Source of the DNA: Clostridia bacterium
GTDB lineage: Bacteria; Bacillota; Clostridia; Lachnospirales; CAG-274
Assembly (NCBI GenBank): GCA_030524425.1
Contig: JAUNGN010000002.1
Span: 62,001 to 126,000, forward strand
Direction of reading: 5' to 3'
Length of the DNA: 64,000 bases
Shown here: piece after piece, positions 37,668 to 45,931 of the stretch
Layout of the letters: every line of letters begins with the position of its first letter
How positions within the stretch are numbered: the stretch's first letter is position 1
Translations under genes and position numbers: made by a program
Notes under the pieces: model-generated
What the model was told of the DNA's origin: nothing
The model's database searches: none
What the model saw: only the letters and a program-made list of their open reading frames with translations

Positions 37668-37799
37668 ATGAAGAAATATTCAAAGCCAGAAATGGAAATT
37701 GCTGCCCTTAATAATTCTGATAAAATCTTATTAAGTGGCGGCGTTAATGTTGCTCAGTTCAATAAGAACGGTAAAGATTATACAGGAATTAATTTCTAA
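37668..37799 (+). CDS. 43-residue peptide, possible leader-type or secreted small peptide
   Basis: A short gene with an excellent ribosome site (AAGGAGGAG, 7 bp before ATG), in the same unit as the two cohesin-like genes and directly followed by a strong terminator. The peptide begins MKKYSKPEMEIAALNNSDKI and continues LLSGGVNVAQFNKNGKDYTG. The start KKYxKPExE and the SGG in the middle are typical of short peptides widespread in Firmicutes, some of which look like leader peptides ending in a GG-type site. There is no Cys and no modifying enzyme or dedicated peptidase nearby. Function is unknown. Confidence 0.75.
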   Translation: MKKYSKPEMEIAALNNSDKILLSGGVNVAQFNKNGKDYTGINF

Positions 37800-37810
37800 T
37801 AGTTATTTTA

Positions 37811-37844
37811 AAAAGAGGTCGTTTCAGAACGATCTCTTTTTTTT
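37811..37844 (+). terminator. Rho-independent terminator of the cohesin-like operon
   Basis: AAAAGAGGTCGTT / AACGATCTCTTTT, a stem of 13 pairs (one G-T) with a TCAG loop and a long T-run. Confidence 0.92.
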
Positions 37845-37858
37845 ATTTGAAATATGTA

Positions 37859-37899
37859 ATAAAAAAAGGCATTGTATAATTAATAAATTATACAATGCC
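37859..37899 (-). terminator. Rho-independent terminator of the stalk-domain gene
   Basis: A perfect 14-bp stem (GGCATTGTATAATT / AATTATACAATGCC), AATA loop, and seven A residues on the plus strand, which are T on the minus strand. Confidence 0.9.
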
Positions 37900-37921
37900 C
37901 TCTAAACAACATACAGAACAG

Positions 37922-38518
37922 TTACTGTATTTCTATTTCCTTAGTTCCTTCAGGTGCTTCATTAGGGTCAATACCTTCAATTCTTATAAATGGTACATTT
38001 ATCTCGCTTGTTATAGTGGTATTTCCTATTGTCTCAGTTTTCTTTTCAGGAGTAAATTCATTATCATTTGAATTATTTTCTGTTTTTTCAGATGCTTCAT
38101 CTGTGCTGTCAGCATCTATATAAGCAGTTTTGTTTTCATTATCCCAGTTAACCTTTGCATCAACGGCTTCCCCGACTGCTCTTAACGGAAGCATAAATCT
38201 GCCCTCAATTATCTGCTGAGGTACATCAGGAGTAATTACATTATCATTCACAGTAAAACTGCTTTCACCGTTAGTAAGTTTAATGACTGTTTCCTTATCA
38301 CTGTTTGTCAATACGGCAGTCTTTGTGTTTGCATCCCATTCAACATCATAGCCCATATATTCAAATACTCCTCTTACGGGCACCATTGTTCTGCCGTCAA
38401 TAATTATACCCTTGTCTGCAACTAAATTGCCGTTAGAATATACAGTTACGTTTTCATCTGCCATAGCCGGTGTTGTAAGCATAAGAGCTGTCACAGCAGC
38501 AATTATAATTTTTTTCAT
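37922..38518 (-). CDS. Secreted copper-amine-oxidase-N (stalk) domain protein
   Basis: 198 residues, signal peptide about 1-20 (ends AMA). Residues about 22-130 form a classic stalk domain with both repeats: GRTMVPVRGVFEYMGYDVEW and GRFMLPLRAVGEAVDAKVNW. The tail (about 135-198) is Glu/Asn/Thr rich and ends in a short strand-rich segment. Here the stalk is at the N-terminus, unlike the two proteins at 351-2516. It is a single-gene unit with its own terminator. Function unknown; surface location likely. Confidence 0.8.
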   Translation of the reverse strand: MKKIIIAAVTALMLTTPAMADENVTVYSNGNLVADKGIIIDGRTMVPVRGVFEYMGYDVEWDANTKTAVLTNSDKETVIKLTNGESSFTVNDNVITPDVPQQIIEGRFMLPLRAVGEAVDAKVNWDNENKTAYIDADSTDEASEKTENNSNDNEFTPEKKTETIGNTTITSEINVPFIRIEGIDPNEAPEGTKEIEIQ

Positions 38519-38988
38519 ATGTGTAAAACCTCCGTAAATAAAATAATCTAATTATATCATATCAATAATAATATTATTAGTCAATAGTATTAATTCCCTT
38601 TTACTGTTAAAAAATATTTGTCAAATTTTTAAAAAAATTTGGTTATTGTGTATGGGGAAAGTGTAGTGAATAAGAAATTTGTAAATATAAAATTAAATTC
38701 AAGACATGATAAAAGGCAGCGTGGAGAAAGCTGCCTTTTATCTGGAGAGTTGTATATGAATAATAGAGTTTGGCAAAATAAAACAAAAAACACCGTAAAA
38801 AATAATATAAAATTTTTACAAAGTTTTAACTTGTATTTAGTATACAATATTTTCATAAAATTGTAAATAAAAATTAAGAATTTTATTTGTAAATAAATTG
38901 TAAATAAAAAAGTTGCAGTAAAATATAAAAAATTATTGAAATAAATTTCAAAAATGATATAATAAAATGTTGTATAGGAGGTGAGTCT
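38519..38988. promoter_or_regulatory. 470-bp AT-rich intergenic region with hairpin, repeats and kinase-gene promoter
   Basis: No gene is supported here; a long minus-strand frame across it is an AT-rich shadow. A 13-bp hairpin (GATAAAAGGCAGC / GCTGCCTTTTATC) is at 38,708-38,742. TTGTAAATAAA occurs three times (38,861, 38,887, 38,898), the last two in tandem. The promoter TTGAAA, 16 bp, TATAAT with an extended TGA element lies at 38,936-38,963, and AGGAGGTG precedes the start at 38,989. Confidence 0.6.
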
Positions 38989-40275
38989 ATGAATAGATGT
39001 ATGTATTGTATGAGAGAGTTTGACAAGGAGCTTAAAAGCTGTCCTTACTGTGGTACGGAGCATGTTACGGAGCCCGGCAGCAGTAAGCATTTGTATCCTG
39101 AAACAGTACTTAACGGCAGATATATTGTGGGGTATTCCATTGATGTCAACAGTATTTTTGTTACATATGCTGCATGGGATAATGAAGAAGGAAAGAAAGT
39201 TCTTATTAATGAATTTCTGCCCAATAATTTTGTCGGCAGAAATGAGGGAGACCCTCAGATTTTTACCAAGAGCGGTGATGCAGAGGATAAGTATTATGCA
39301 GGTATGAAGGCGTTTGCTGATGAATGCCGTGACCTTATTGATATTGAACAAACTGATGTTATAGCAGGATTTGAGGAAAATAATACATATTATGCCGTCA
39401 GAAAAATTGTTAAGGGCACAAGCCTTGCGGAAATTATTGATGACGACTATGAGATTACAAATGAATATGCAAGGCGTGTTGTTGTGGCTGTTTTAAAGGC
39501 ACTTGCCCCTGTTCATGAGCTTGGTATTATTCATGGTAATATTACTCCCGACACGGTTATTATTGATGAAAACAGCTCAATAGTTCTTACCGATTTCAGC
39601 TTTTGCGGATATATGGCAAGAATAATGCCTGTTTATACCAATGAAGGCTATTCTCCCGCAGAGCAGTATAGGTCAGGAGCAAAACTTACTACAGCAGTGG
39701 ATATTTATTCAATCGGAGCTGTTTTTTATGAGCTTATTACAGGAGAAATTCCCGTTACGGCTACATCAAGAAGTAAACAGGATACTTTAACACCTATTTC
39801 TGAGGTTAAGGGAGTTACTTTAAGACCCGGCGTTTGCAATGCCATTATGAATGCTCTTAACATAAGGGCTGAAAACAGAACACCCGATGTTGAAAAATTC
39901 TATGAGGAACTTAAGGATAAGAATACCAAAAGACATTGGGAAAGATTTGCTTCCTTAGAAAAACCCAAAAATGATTTTTACAAAAAAAGAGGTTTTTGGA
40001 TTAAAACAATTATGTATGTTATGATAGCCATTATGCTTATTTGTGCCGCCGTTATTGCTTTTGAAATACTGTCTATTAAAAGAGATGTTGAAAAACAAAA
40101 GGAATATGAAACCGAAATATCAACAGAGGGACTTCCTGAAGAGGGCAAGAGTATTTTTGATATTTTTGGCAGCAGTGAGGAAGAAAGTGAAACTACAACC
40201 GAAACAATTGAAAGTGTTCCCGATGATGTGGAATCAGGCTCAGGCATACTTGCAGTTTTCAGCCGAGGCAATTAA
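38989..40275 (+). CDS. Membrane-anchored kinase-fold protein with zinc ribbon; probable pseudokinase
   Basis: 428 residues. A zinc ribbon (Cys4, Cys7, Cys18, Cys21) leads into a Ser/Thr-kinase fold (about 40-315) with the family hallmark GYSPAEQY. The catalytic residues are missing: the glycine loop is degenerate (GYSIDVNSIFVTY); the ATP-binding Lys is replaced (VLINEF, Asn74); HRD reads HGN, so the catalytic Asp is Asn184; and the metal-binding Asn is Thr189. Only Asp202 of DFG (DFS) remains. One transmembrane helix (about 338-360) is followed by a Glu/Thr-rich outside tail. It probably binds a ligand or partner inside the cell and does not phosphorylate. It is transcribed alone. Confidence 0.85.
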   Translation: MNRCMYCMREFDKELKSCPYCGTEHVTEPGSSKHLYPETVLNGRYIVGYSIDVNSIFVTYAAWDNEEGKKVLINEFLPNNFVGRNEGDPQIFTKSGDAEDKYYAGMKAFADECRDLIDIEQTDVIAGFEENNTYYAVRKIVKGTSLAEIIDDDYEITNEYARRVVVAVLKALAPVHELGIIHGNITPDTVIIDENSSIVLTDFSFCGYMARIMPVYTNEGYSPAEQYRSGAKLTTAVDIYSIGAVFYELITGEIPVTATSRSKQDTLTPISEVKGVTLRPGVCNAIMNALNIRAENRTPDVEKFYEELKDKNTKRHWERFASLEKPKNDFYKKRGFWIKTIMYVMIAIMLICAAVIAFEILSIKRDVEKQKEYETEISTEGLPEEGKSIFDIFGSSEEESETTTETIESVPDDVESGSGILAVFSRGN

Positions 40276-40290
40276 TATTGATTTAGTATA

Positions 40291-40343
40291 AAAAAGTGCA
40301 AATGTAAAGCATTTCATTATTGCTTTAGCATTTGCACTTTTTT
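40291..40343 (+). terminator. Rho-independent terminator after the kinase-fold gene
   Basis: A long stem, AAAAAGTGCAAATG pairing with CATTTGCACTTTTT, extended inward by TAAAGCA/TGCTTTA, and ending in T residues. Confidence 0.9.
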
Positions 40344-40443
40344 AATTTTTCAGCTTATTTAAAAGGCTTTTGATGTTTATATGAAATGGCTATTTTGTTT
40401 TTCGGGGGAATTCGAAAGAAATTATTAAGATTAAATATATGTG

Positions 40444-40472
40444 TTTACAATATATGTAAATGATGTTATACT
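40444..40472 (+). promoter_or_regulatory. Promoter of the heterodimeric ABC exporter
   Basis: TTTACA, 17-bp spacer, TATACT. The predicted transcript start (about 40,479) lies right at the foot of the following hairpin. Confidence 0.65.
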
Positions 40473-40479
40473 AATAAGC

Positions 40480-40519
40480 AGAGGATTGTTAGGTATAGAA
40501 CAATCTCTTTATTTTTTTT
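40480..40519 (+). promoter_or_regulatory. Candidate transcription attenuator in the ABC exporter leader
   Basis: AGAG(G)ATTGTT pairs with AACAATCTCT around an 8-nt loop and is followed by TTTATTTTTTTT. This is a complete intrinsic terminator placed between promoter and gene, 17 bp before the start codon. No leader peptide with an ATG is visible. The related exporter BmrCD in B. subtilis is known to be controlled by attenuation. Confidence 0.65.
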
Positions 40520-40536
40520 GTAAAGGAGAGATATAT

Positions 40537-42285
40537 ATGATTAAGACACTGTTAAGTCAGATAAAACAATACAGGAAATCTTCCTTATTGGCTCCGCTTT
40601 TTTCTGCTTTAGAGGTAGTTATGGAAATGATGATACCCCTTATTATGGCAAGAATTATTGATAAGGGAATTGAAAGCGGAAATATCGGAAACGTTTATAT
40701 ATATGGTGTAATAATGCTTATTATTGCAATGTTTAGCCTGCTCTTTGGTGCATTGGCGGGGAAATATGCGGCTGAAGCATCAACAGGCTTTGCCTGTAAT
40801 CTGAGGGAGTCAATGTATGAAAACATACAGACTTTTTCATTTTCAAATATAGACAGATTTTCAACATCAGGCCTTGTTACAAGAATGACTACAGATGTTA
40901 CCAATGTGCAGAATTCTTATCAAATGGTACTCAGAATGTGTGTGAGAGCGCCTTTTATGCTTGTTTGTGCTTTGGTTGTATGTTTTTTTATAAATGTTAA
41001 ATTAAGTCTTGTATACGTTGGGGCAATGTGTTTTTTAGGTTTGGCTTTAGGCTTAATTATCAAAAAGGCTATGCCTTTGTTTGATGAGGTATTTAAAAAG
41101 TATGATGATTTAAACGAAAGTGTGCAGGAAAATGTGTCTGCCATAAGAGTTGTTAAGGCTTATGTAAGAGAGGATTATGAAAAAGAGAGGTTTTCAAAGT
41201 CAGTAAATAATCTTTACACCCTTTTTGTTAAGGCATCGTCTATCCTTGCATACAACGGGCCTGTTATGATGACAGCAGTCTATGGATGTATTATTGCCAT
41301 TTCCTGGTTTGGTGCAAAAATGGTGGTGCAAAATACTCTTACCACAGGAGAGCTTACAAGTATGTTCAGCTATATTATGAGTATTCTTATGTCACTTATG
41401 ATGCTGTCAATGATATTTGTAATGCTTACCATGAGTGCCGCAAGTGCAAGAAGAATTTCAGAGGTTTTAAATGAAGTACCTGATATTAAAAACGGTGAAA
41501 ATCCCGTTATGAATGTTGCTGACGGCAGTATTGATTTTGAGGATGCTGCCTTTGCCTATAAAAAGGACAGCTGTGAAAATGTTCTTGAAAATATTAATAT
41601 TCATATTAACTCAGGCGAAACAATCGGTATCATAGGCGGTACGGGAAGCAGTAAGTCAAGTCTTGTAAATCTTATTTCAAGGCTTTATGATGTCAGTAAG
41701 GGCAGTGTAAAGGTTGGCGGTATTAATGTTAAGGATTATGATATTGAGGTTTTGAGAAATCAGGTTTCTGTGGTTTTGCAGAAAAATGTGTTATTCAGCG
41801 GCTCAATTCTTGAAAATCTCCGCTGGGGCAATGAAAATGCTTCCGAAGAGGAATGTATAAATGCCTGCAGGCTGGCTTGTGCCCATGAATTTATTGAAAA
41901 ACTGCCTGATAAGTACAATACACATATTGAACAGGGCGGTACCAATGTATCGGGAGGACAAAGGCAAAGACTGTGTATTGCAAGAGCCCTGCTTAAAAAC
42001 CCTAAGATTTTAATTCTTGATGATTCTACAAGTGCCGTAGATACTGCAACAGACGCAAGAATCAGACACTCCTTTGCCGTTGAAATACCAAATGTCACAA
42101 AGCTTATTATTGCTCAGAGAATAAGCAGTATACAGGATGCCGACAGAATAATTGTACTTGATGACGGCAGAATAAATGCTATAGGAACTCATGAGGAGCT
42201 TATTGAAAATAATTATATTTACAGGGAAGTTTATGAATCACAGATAAATGGCAGCGGTGATTTTGACGGAAAGGGGGATGATTAA
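40537..42285 (+). CDS. ABC exporter half-transporter, degenerate-site subunit
   Basis: About 582 residues from the ATG at 40,537 (AAAGGAGAG 7 bp upstream). Six transmembrane segments (about 15-300) are fused to an ATPase domain. Walker A reads GGTGSSKSS, with Ser where Gly is usual; the signature is VSGGQRQRL; and Walker B is followed by Asp, not Glu (LILDDSTSAVD). A missing catalytic Glu is typical of the degenerate partner in heterodimeric exporters such as LmrC, BmrC or TM287. It should pair with the product of the next gene, 1 bp away, to export lipophilic compounds or drugs. Confidence 0.9.
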   Translation: MIKTLLSQIKQYRKSSLLAPLFSALEVVMEMMIPLIMARIIDKGIESGNIGNVYIYGVIMLIIAMFSLLFGALAGKYAAEASTGFACNLRESMYENIQTFSFSNIDRFSTSGLVTRMTTDVTNVQNSYQMVLRMCVRAPFMLVCALVVCFFINVKLSLVYVGAMCFLGLALGLIIKKAMPLFDEVFKKYDDLNESVQENVSAIRVVKAYVREDYEKERFSKSVNNLYTLFVKASSILAYNGPVMMTAVYGCIIAISWFGAKMVVQNTLTTGELTSMFSYIMSILMSLMMLSMIFVMLTMSAASARRISEVLNEVPDIKNGENPVMNVADGSIDFEDAAFAYKKDSCENVLENINIHINSGETIGIIGGTGSSKSSLVNLISRLYDVSKGSVKVGGINVKDYDIEVLRNQVSVVLQKNVLFSGSILENLRWGNENASEEECINACRLACAHEFIEKLPDKYNTHIEQGGTNVSGGQRQRLCIARALLKNPKILILDDSTSAVDTATDARIRHSFAVEIPNVTKLIIAQRISSIQDADRIIVLDDGRINAIGTHEELIENNYIYREVYESQINGSGDFDGKGDD

Positions 42286-42286
42286 T

Positions 42287-44188
42287 ATGGCAGGAATGAA
42301 AAATTCCAATATCGGCACTAAACATAAGGTTGATAATCCGGGAAAGATATTAGGCAGAATTTTTTCCATAATTTTAAAGAAATACTGGTTTCAGTTTATA
42401 ATTGTACTTATGGGTATTTTGGGTTCGGCTGTTGCAACAGTAAAAGGAACAATTTTTATGCAAAGCCTTATTGATGATTATATTCTTCCCATGACCGGGG
42501 AAATTAATCCTGACTTTTCGCCTCTTGGCAATGCTTTGTTAAAAATTGCATCTGTTTATATAATCGGTATATTGTGTAACCTTATTTATCAGAAGATTAT
42601 GGTATATATATCTCAAGGTACTTTAAGAAACCTGAGAATTGAAATATTTAACAAAATGGAGTCACTTCCCATTAAATATTTTGATACTCATGCTCATGGC
42701 GATATAATGTCTGTTTATACAAATGATGTTGATACTTTAAGACAGCTTATAAGCCAAAGTATACCACAGCTTTTAAATTCTTCCGTATCCGTTGTAAGTG
42801 TGTTTATAAGTATGATCATTCTTGATATTCCTCTTACGGCAGTTACCCTCATTATGATAATACTGATGCTTAATGTTTCCAAAAAGATAGGCAGCAAATC
42901 GGGTAAATATTTTGGAGACCAGCAAAAGGATTTGGGTATCGTTAACGGTTATATTGAGGAAATGATAAGCGGTCAGAAGGTTGTAAAGGTTTTCTGTCAC
43001 GAGGAGCAATGTATTAAGGATTTTAAGAAGCTTAATGACAGCCTGAGGGACAGTGCTTATCATGCAAATAAATTTGCAAATATACTTATGCCAATTAATG
43101 CCAATATTGGAAATATAAGCTATGTTTTGTGTGCTATTATAGGTGCGGTTTTGGCTCTCAGCGGGCTGACGGGAATTACTCTTGGTACTCTTGTTGCTTT
43201 TCTTACATTAAACAAAAGCATTAATCAGCCTATTATTCAGGTAAGCCAGCAGTTAAACAGTATTGTTATGGCGATGGCAGGTGCAGACAGAATATTTAAC
43301 CTCTTAGACGAAACTCCCGAAGCTGATGATGGCCGGGACACTCTTGTAAATGTAACGGAAAACAGCGACGGCACTCTTACTGAATGTGAAAAGAGAACAG
43401 GCATATGGGCATGGAAAAAGCCTCGTGAAAACGGACGTTTTGAGCTTGTAAAGCTTGAGGGCGGTGTTGTGTTTGATGATGTTGACTTTGGGTATGATGA
43501 AAATAAAATAGTTCTTCATAATATTAAGCTTTTTGCAGAGCCGGGACAGAAAATAGCCTTTGTAGGCAGTACCGGTGCAGGCAAGACTACAATAACCAAT
43601 CTTATTAACAGATTTTATGATATACAAGACGGTAAAATAAGATATGACGGAGTAAACATAAATCATATTAAAAAGGCAGATTTAAGACGTTCGTTAGGTA
43701 TAGTTTTGCAGGATACTCACCTGTTTACCGGCACAGTGCTGGAAAATATAAGGTTCGGCAAACTTGATGCCACTGATGGGGAATGTAAGGAAGCGGCAAA
43801 GCTTGCCAATGCTCACAGCTTTATTGTAAGGCTCCCTGACGGATACAATACAATGATTACGGGAGACGGTGCTAATTTAAGCCAGGGTCAAAGACAGCTT
43901 TTAGCTATTGCAAGGGCTGCCGTTGCAGACCCTCCTGTGCTTATTTTGGATGAGGCTACAAGCTCTATTGATACAAGAACTGAAGGCCTTGTACAAAGAG
44001 GTATGGACAGACTGATGAAGGGAAGGACTACCTTTGTTATTGCCCACAGACTTTCTACGGTAAGAAATTCCGATTGTATTATGGTGCTTGAAAACGGAAG
44101 GATTATTGAAAGAGGCAGTCATGATGATTTAATTGAAAAGAAGGGAAAATATTATCAGCTTTATACAGGCAATTTAGCTGAGGAATAA
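42287..44188 (+). CDS. ABC exporter half-transporter, catalytic-site subunit
   Basis: About 634 residues from the ATG at 42,287, 9 bp after an AAGGGGG site; an in-frame ATG at 42,278 abuts that site. Six transmembrane segments (about 25-330) precede the ATPase domain: Walker A GSTGAGKTT, signature LSQGQRQLL, Walker B LILDEATSSID with the catalytic Glu. A 50-residue insertion between the membrane part and the ATPase (about 358-405) is common in LmrD/BmrD-like proteins. It forms the exporter with the preceding gene, and the pair ends in a terminator. Confidence 0.92.
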   Translation: MAGMKNSNIGTKHKVDNPGKILGRIFSIILKKYWFQFIIVLMGILGSAVATVKGTIFMQSLIDDYILPMTGEINPDFSPLGNALLKIASVYIIGILCNLIYQKIMVYISQGTLRNLRIEIFNKMESLPIKYFDTHAHGDIMSVYTNDVDTLRQLISQSIPQLLNSSVSVVSVFISMIILDIPLTAVTLIMIILMLNVSKKIGSKSGKYFGDQQKDLGIVNGYIEEMISGQKVVKVFCHEEQCIKDFKKLNDSLRDSAYHANKFANILMPINANIGNISYVLCAIIGAVLALSGLTGITLGTLVAFLTLNKSINQPIIQVSQQLNSIVMAMAGADRIFNLLDETPEADDGRDTLVNVTENSDGTLTECEKRTGIWAWKKPRENGRFELVKLEGGVVFDDVDFGYDENKIVLHNIKLFAEPGQKIAFVGSTGAGKTTITNLINRFYDIQDGKIRYDGVNINHIKKADLRRSLGIVLQDTHLFTGTVLENIRFGKLDATDGECKEAAKLANAHSFIVRLPDGYNTMITGDGANLSQGQRQLLAIARAAVADPPVLILDEATSSIDTRTEGLVQRGMDRLMKGRTTFVIAHRLSTVRNSDCIMVLENGRIIERGSHDDLIEKKGKYYQLYTGNLAEE

Positions 44189-44199
44189 GGCTTTAAAGA

Positions 44200-44228
44200 G
44201 GGCGTTGAATTTTTCAATGCCCTTTTTT
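44200..44228 (+). terminator. Rho-independent terminator of the ABC exporter operon
   Basis: GGGCGTTGAA / TTCAATGCCC with a 3-nt loop, followed by six T residues. Confidence 0.9.
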
Positions 44229-44257
44229 ATTGTTAAATAAAATTCATAATTTCGGTC

Positions 44258-44286
44258 TTGTTTTTTTATTTAATCTGTTGTAGAAT
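44258..44286 (+). promoter_or_regulatory. Candidate promoter for the MATE gene
   Basis: TTGTTT, 17-bp spacer, TAGAAT; about 38 bp upstream of the start codon. Confidence 0.5.
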
Positions 44287-44324
44287 ATTACGGTATTTAA
44301 AAAATGAATAAAGAGGTAATATAT

Positions 44325-45638
44325 ATGTACAGTAATACAAGCAAAGAGGTCTTTAAAATGAGTGTGCCTATCTTTTTTGAGCTGCTTTTACAGCTTTTGG
44401 TAGGCAATATTGACCAAATTATGGTCAGCCGTTATTCTCAAGGCTCGGTTGCTGCAATTAATAACGGAAATCAGATTATGAACATTATTATCATAGTTCT
44501 TAACTGTATGAGCGTTGCTACAACAATACTTATTACAAGAGCCTTTGGTGCAGGTGACAGAAAGCAGGCAAAGGTGGTTTCAAACGTGTCTGTTTATTTG
44601 CTTGCAGGCTTCAGCATTGTGGTTACTGCAATAATTTTTGTATTCAGCAGGGCAATTTTCAGGGCCTTGTCAATTCCTGATGAGATTTTGGATGAAACAA
44701 GTAAATATACTGTAATTGTAGCAGGCTTTGTCCTTATACAGGCAGTATATATGGTTGTTGCCGCAATATTGAGAAGCTATAATCTTATGAAGGAAATAAC
44801 CGTTGTGGCAATTATTATGAACGGCATAAATATTTTAGGCAATGCAATACTTATTAGGTTTTATGGTATTATAGGTGCGGCAATTTCAACGGATTTTAGT
44901 AAGCTTATCGGTCTTGTTCTTATTGTGATGGTTCTTTTGAAAAAGACTGATATGGATTTAAGCTTTTTAAGGCTTAAATATTTTTCTAAGAATATGGCTA
45001 AAAGACTTATGGTAATTGCTATACCTTCAGGGGGAGAGGCTTTAAGCTATCAGCTTTCACAGATGTACATATTAAGGTTTGTAAATACCTTCGGCGTTGC
45101 CGTAATTGCATCAAGAGGCTATTGTAATATGCTTGCAAATGTAGCTTATGTTTATTCCATGGCAATTGCTCAGGCTACACAGATTTTAGTCGGATATTTA
45201 TACGGCAAAAATGATTATAAGAGTATAGGTATAAGAGTCAGAAATTCATGTCTTATATCAATGGCAGTTTCCGTAAGTGTTACTATACTGCTTCTTATTA
45301 ATTCCGATATTGTTGTTGGTTTGTTTACCAATGAACAATTCATACTTGACCTTTGTCATAAGATTTTGTTTGTTGAGATTGTGCTTGAAATAGGCAGAAG
45401 TATTAATATAACTATGGTTAAATGCCTTGTTGCAACAGGTGATGTAAACGTGCCCGTAGTATTTTGTGTATTCTCGGCGTGGATTGTTGCTGTGGGATTA
45501 AGTTATGTTCTGGGTATAAAAATGGGGTATGGTCTTGCGGGCATATGGTGTGCAATGGCATGTGATGAATGTCTTAGGGGATTTGCTTTTATTCTCAGAT
45601 TTTTGCAGGGAAAATGGAAGCTTGCAAAGGCAAATTAG
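44325..45638 (+). CDS. MATE family efflux transporter
   Basis: About 437 residues with twelve hydrophobic segments in two halves, as in MATE (multidrug and toxic compound extrusion) antiporters. The N-terminal SVPIFFELLLQLLVGNIDQIMVSRYS and the later IPSGGEALSYQLSQM are the matching first-helix motifs of each half. The start at 44,325 is chosen for the AAAGAGG site 8 bp upstream. Such proteins move organic cations or metabolites out using a sodium or proton gradient. Substrate unknown. Confidence 0.9.
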   Translation: MYSNTSKEVFKMSVPIFFELLLQLLVGNIDQIMVSRYSQGSVAAINNGNQIMNIIIIVLNCMSVATTILITRAFGAGDRKQAKVVSNVSVYLLAGFSIVVTAIIFVFSRAIFRALSIPDEILDETSKYTVIVAGFVLIQAVYMVVAAILRSYNLMKEITVVAIIMNGINILGNAILIRFYGIIGAAISTDFSKLIGLVLIVMVLLKKTDMDLSFLRLKYFSKNMAKRLMVIAIPSGGEALSYQLSQMYILRFVNTFGVAVIASRGYCNMLANVAYVYSMAIAQATQILVGYLYGKNDYKSIGIRVRNSCLISMAVSVSVTILLLINSDIVVGLFTNEQFILDLCHKILFVEIVLEIGRSINITMVKCLVATGDVNVPVVFCVFSAWIVAVGLSYVLGIKMGYGLAGIWCAMACDECLRGFAFILRFLQGKWKLAKAN

Positions 45639-45857
45639 ATAAATAATACATCAAAGACAGCAAATACAAACAACAGTTCAGCATCTCTTTCATTTAATGA
45701 TATTTCTGCTAAGGATTATTACTGTCGTTATGTAATGATTGCATTAACCAATTGTATTGAATCAGTTGTTATAAATAATAAATTCAGACCTGATGATTGC
45801 ATAACAAGAGCACAAATGGCTGTTATTATGAATAAGGCTTATGAAACCGTAAATTAA
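45639..45857 (+). pseudogene. Remnant of an S-layer homology (SLH) domain
   Basis: Just after the MATE stop, a frame of about 72 codons without a start codon encodes a recognisable SLH repeat: SFNDISAKDYYCRYVMIAL, then FRPDDCITRAQMAVIMNKAY before a stop. The order (FxDI, hydrophobic helix, FRPDDxITRAQMA) is that of an SLH domain, but there is no ribosome site, no signal peptide and only one repeat. It looks like the end of a larger surface-protein gene whose front was lost, possibly when the MATE region was rearranged. Confidence 0.7.
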
Positions 45858-45870
45858 ATAATATATTGCA

Positions 45871-45924
45871 AAAAACGGATATTACAGAATAACCTGAATG
45901 GGGTTATATGAAATATCCGTTTTT
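45871..45924. terminator. Bidirectional hairpin between the SLH remnant and the Xre gene
   Basis: AAAAACGGATATT pairs with AATATCCGTTTTT, enclosing a second stem (AATAACC/GGGTTAT). The T-runs on both strands allow it to end the minus-strand Xre gene as well. Confidence 0.8.
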
Positions 45925-45931
45925 TATCAAA

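Noticed and set aside
37668-37799. SCIFF/ranthipeptide precursor
   Set aside because: The peptide has no cysteine and no radical SAM maturase is near; pflA at 10 kb is an activase of another family.
38861-38908. CRISPR array or replication iterons
   Set aside because: Only three 11-bp AT-rich copies with irregular spacing, no spacers and no cas or rep genes.
38629-39351. A 240-codon minus-strand frame
   Set aside because: It crosses an AT-rich intergenic region and the start of the kinase-fold gene on the other strand, has low-complexity Phe/Ile/Asn composition and matches no family.
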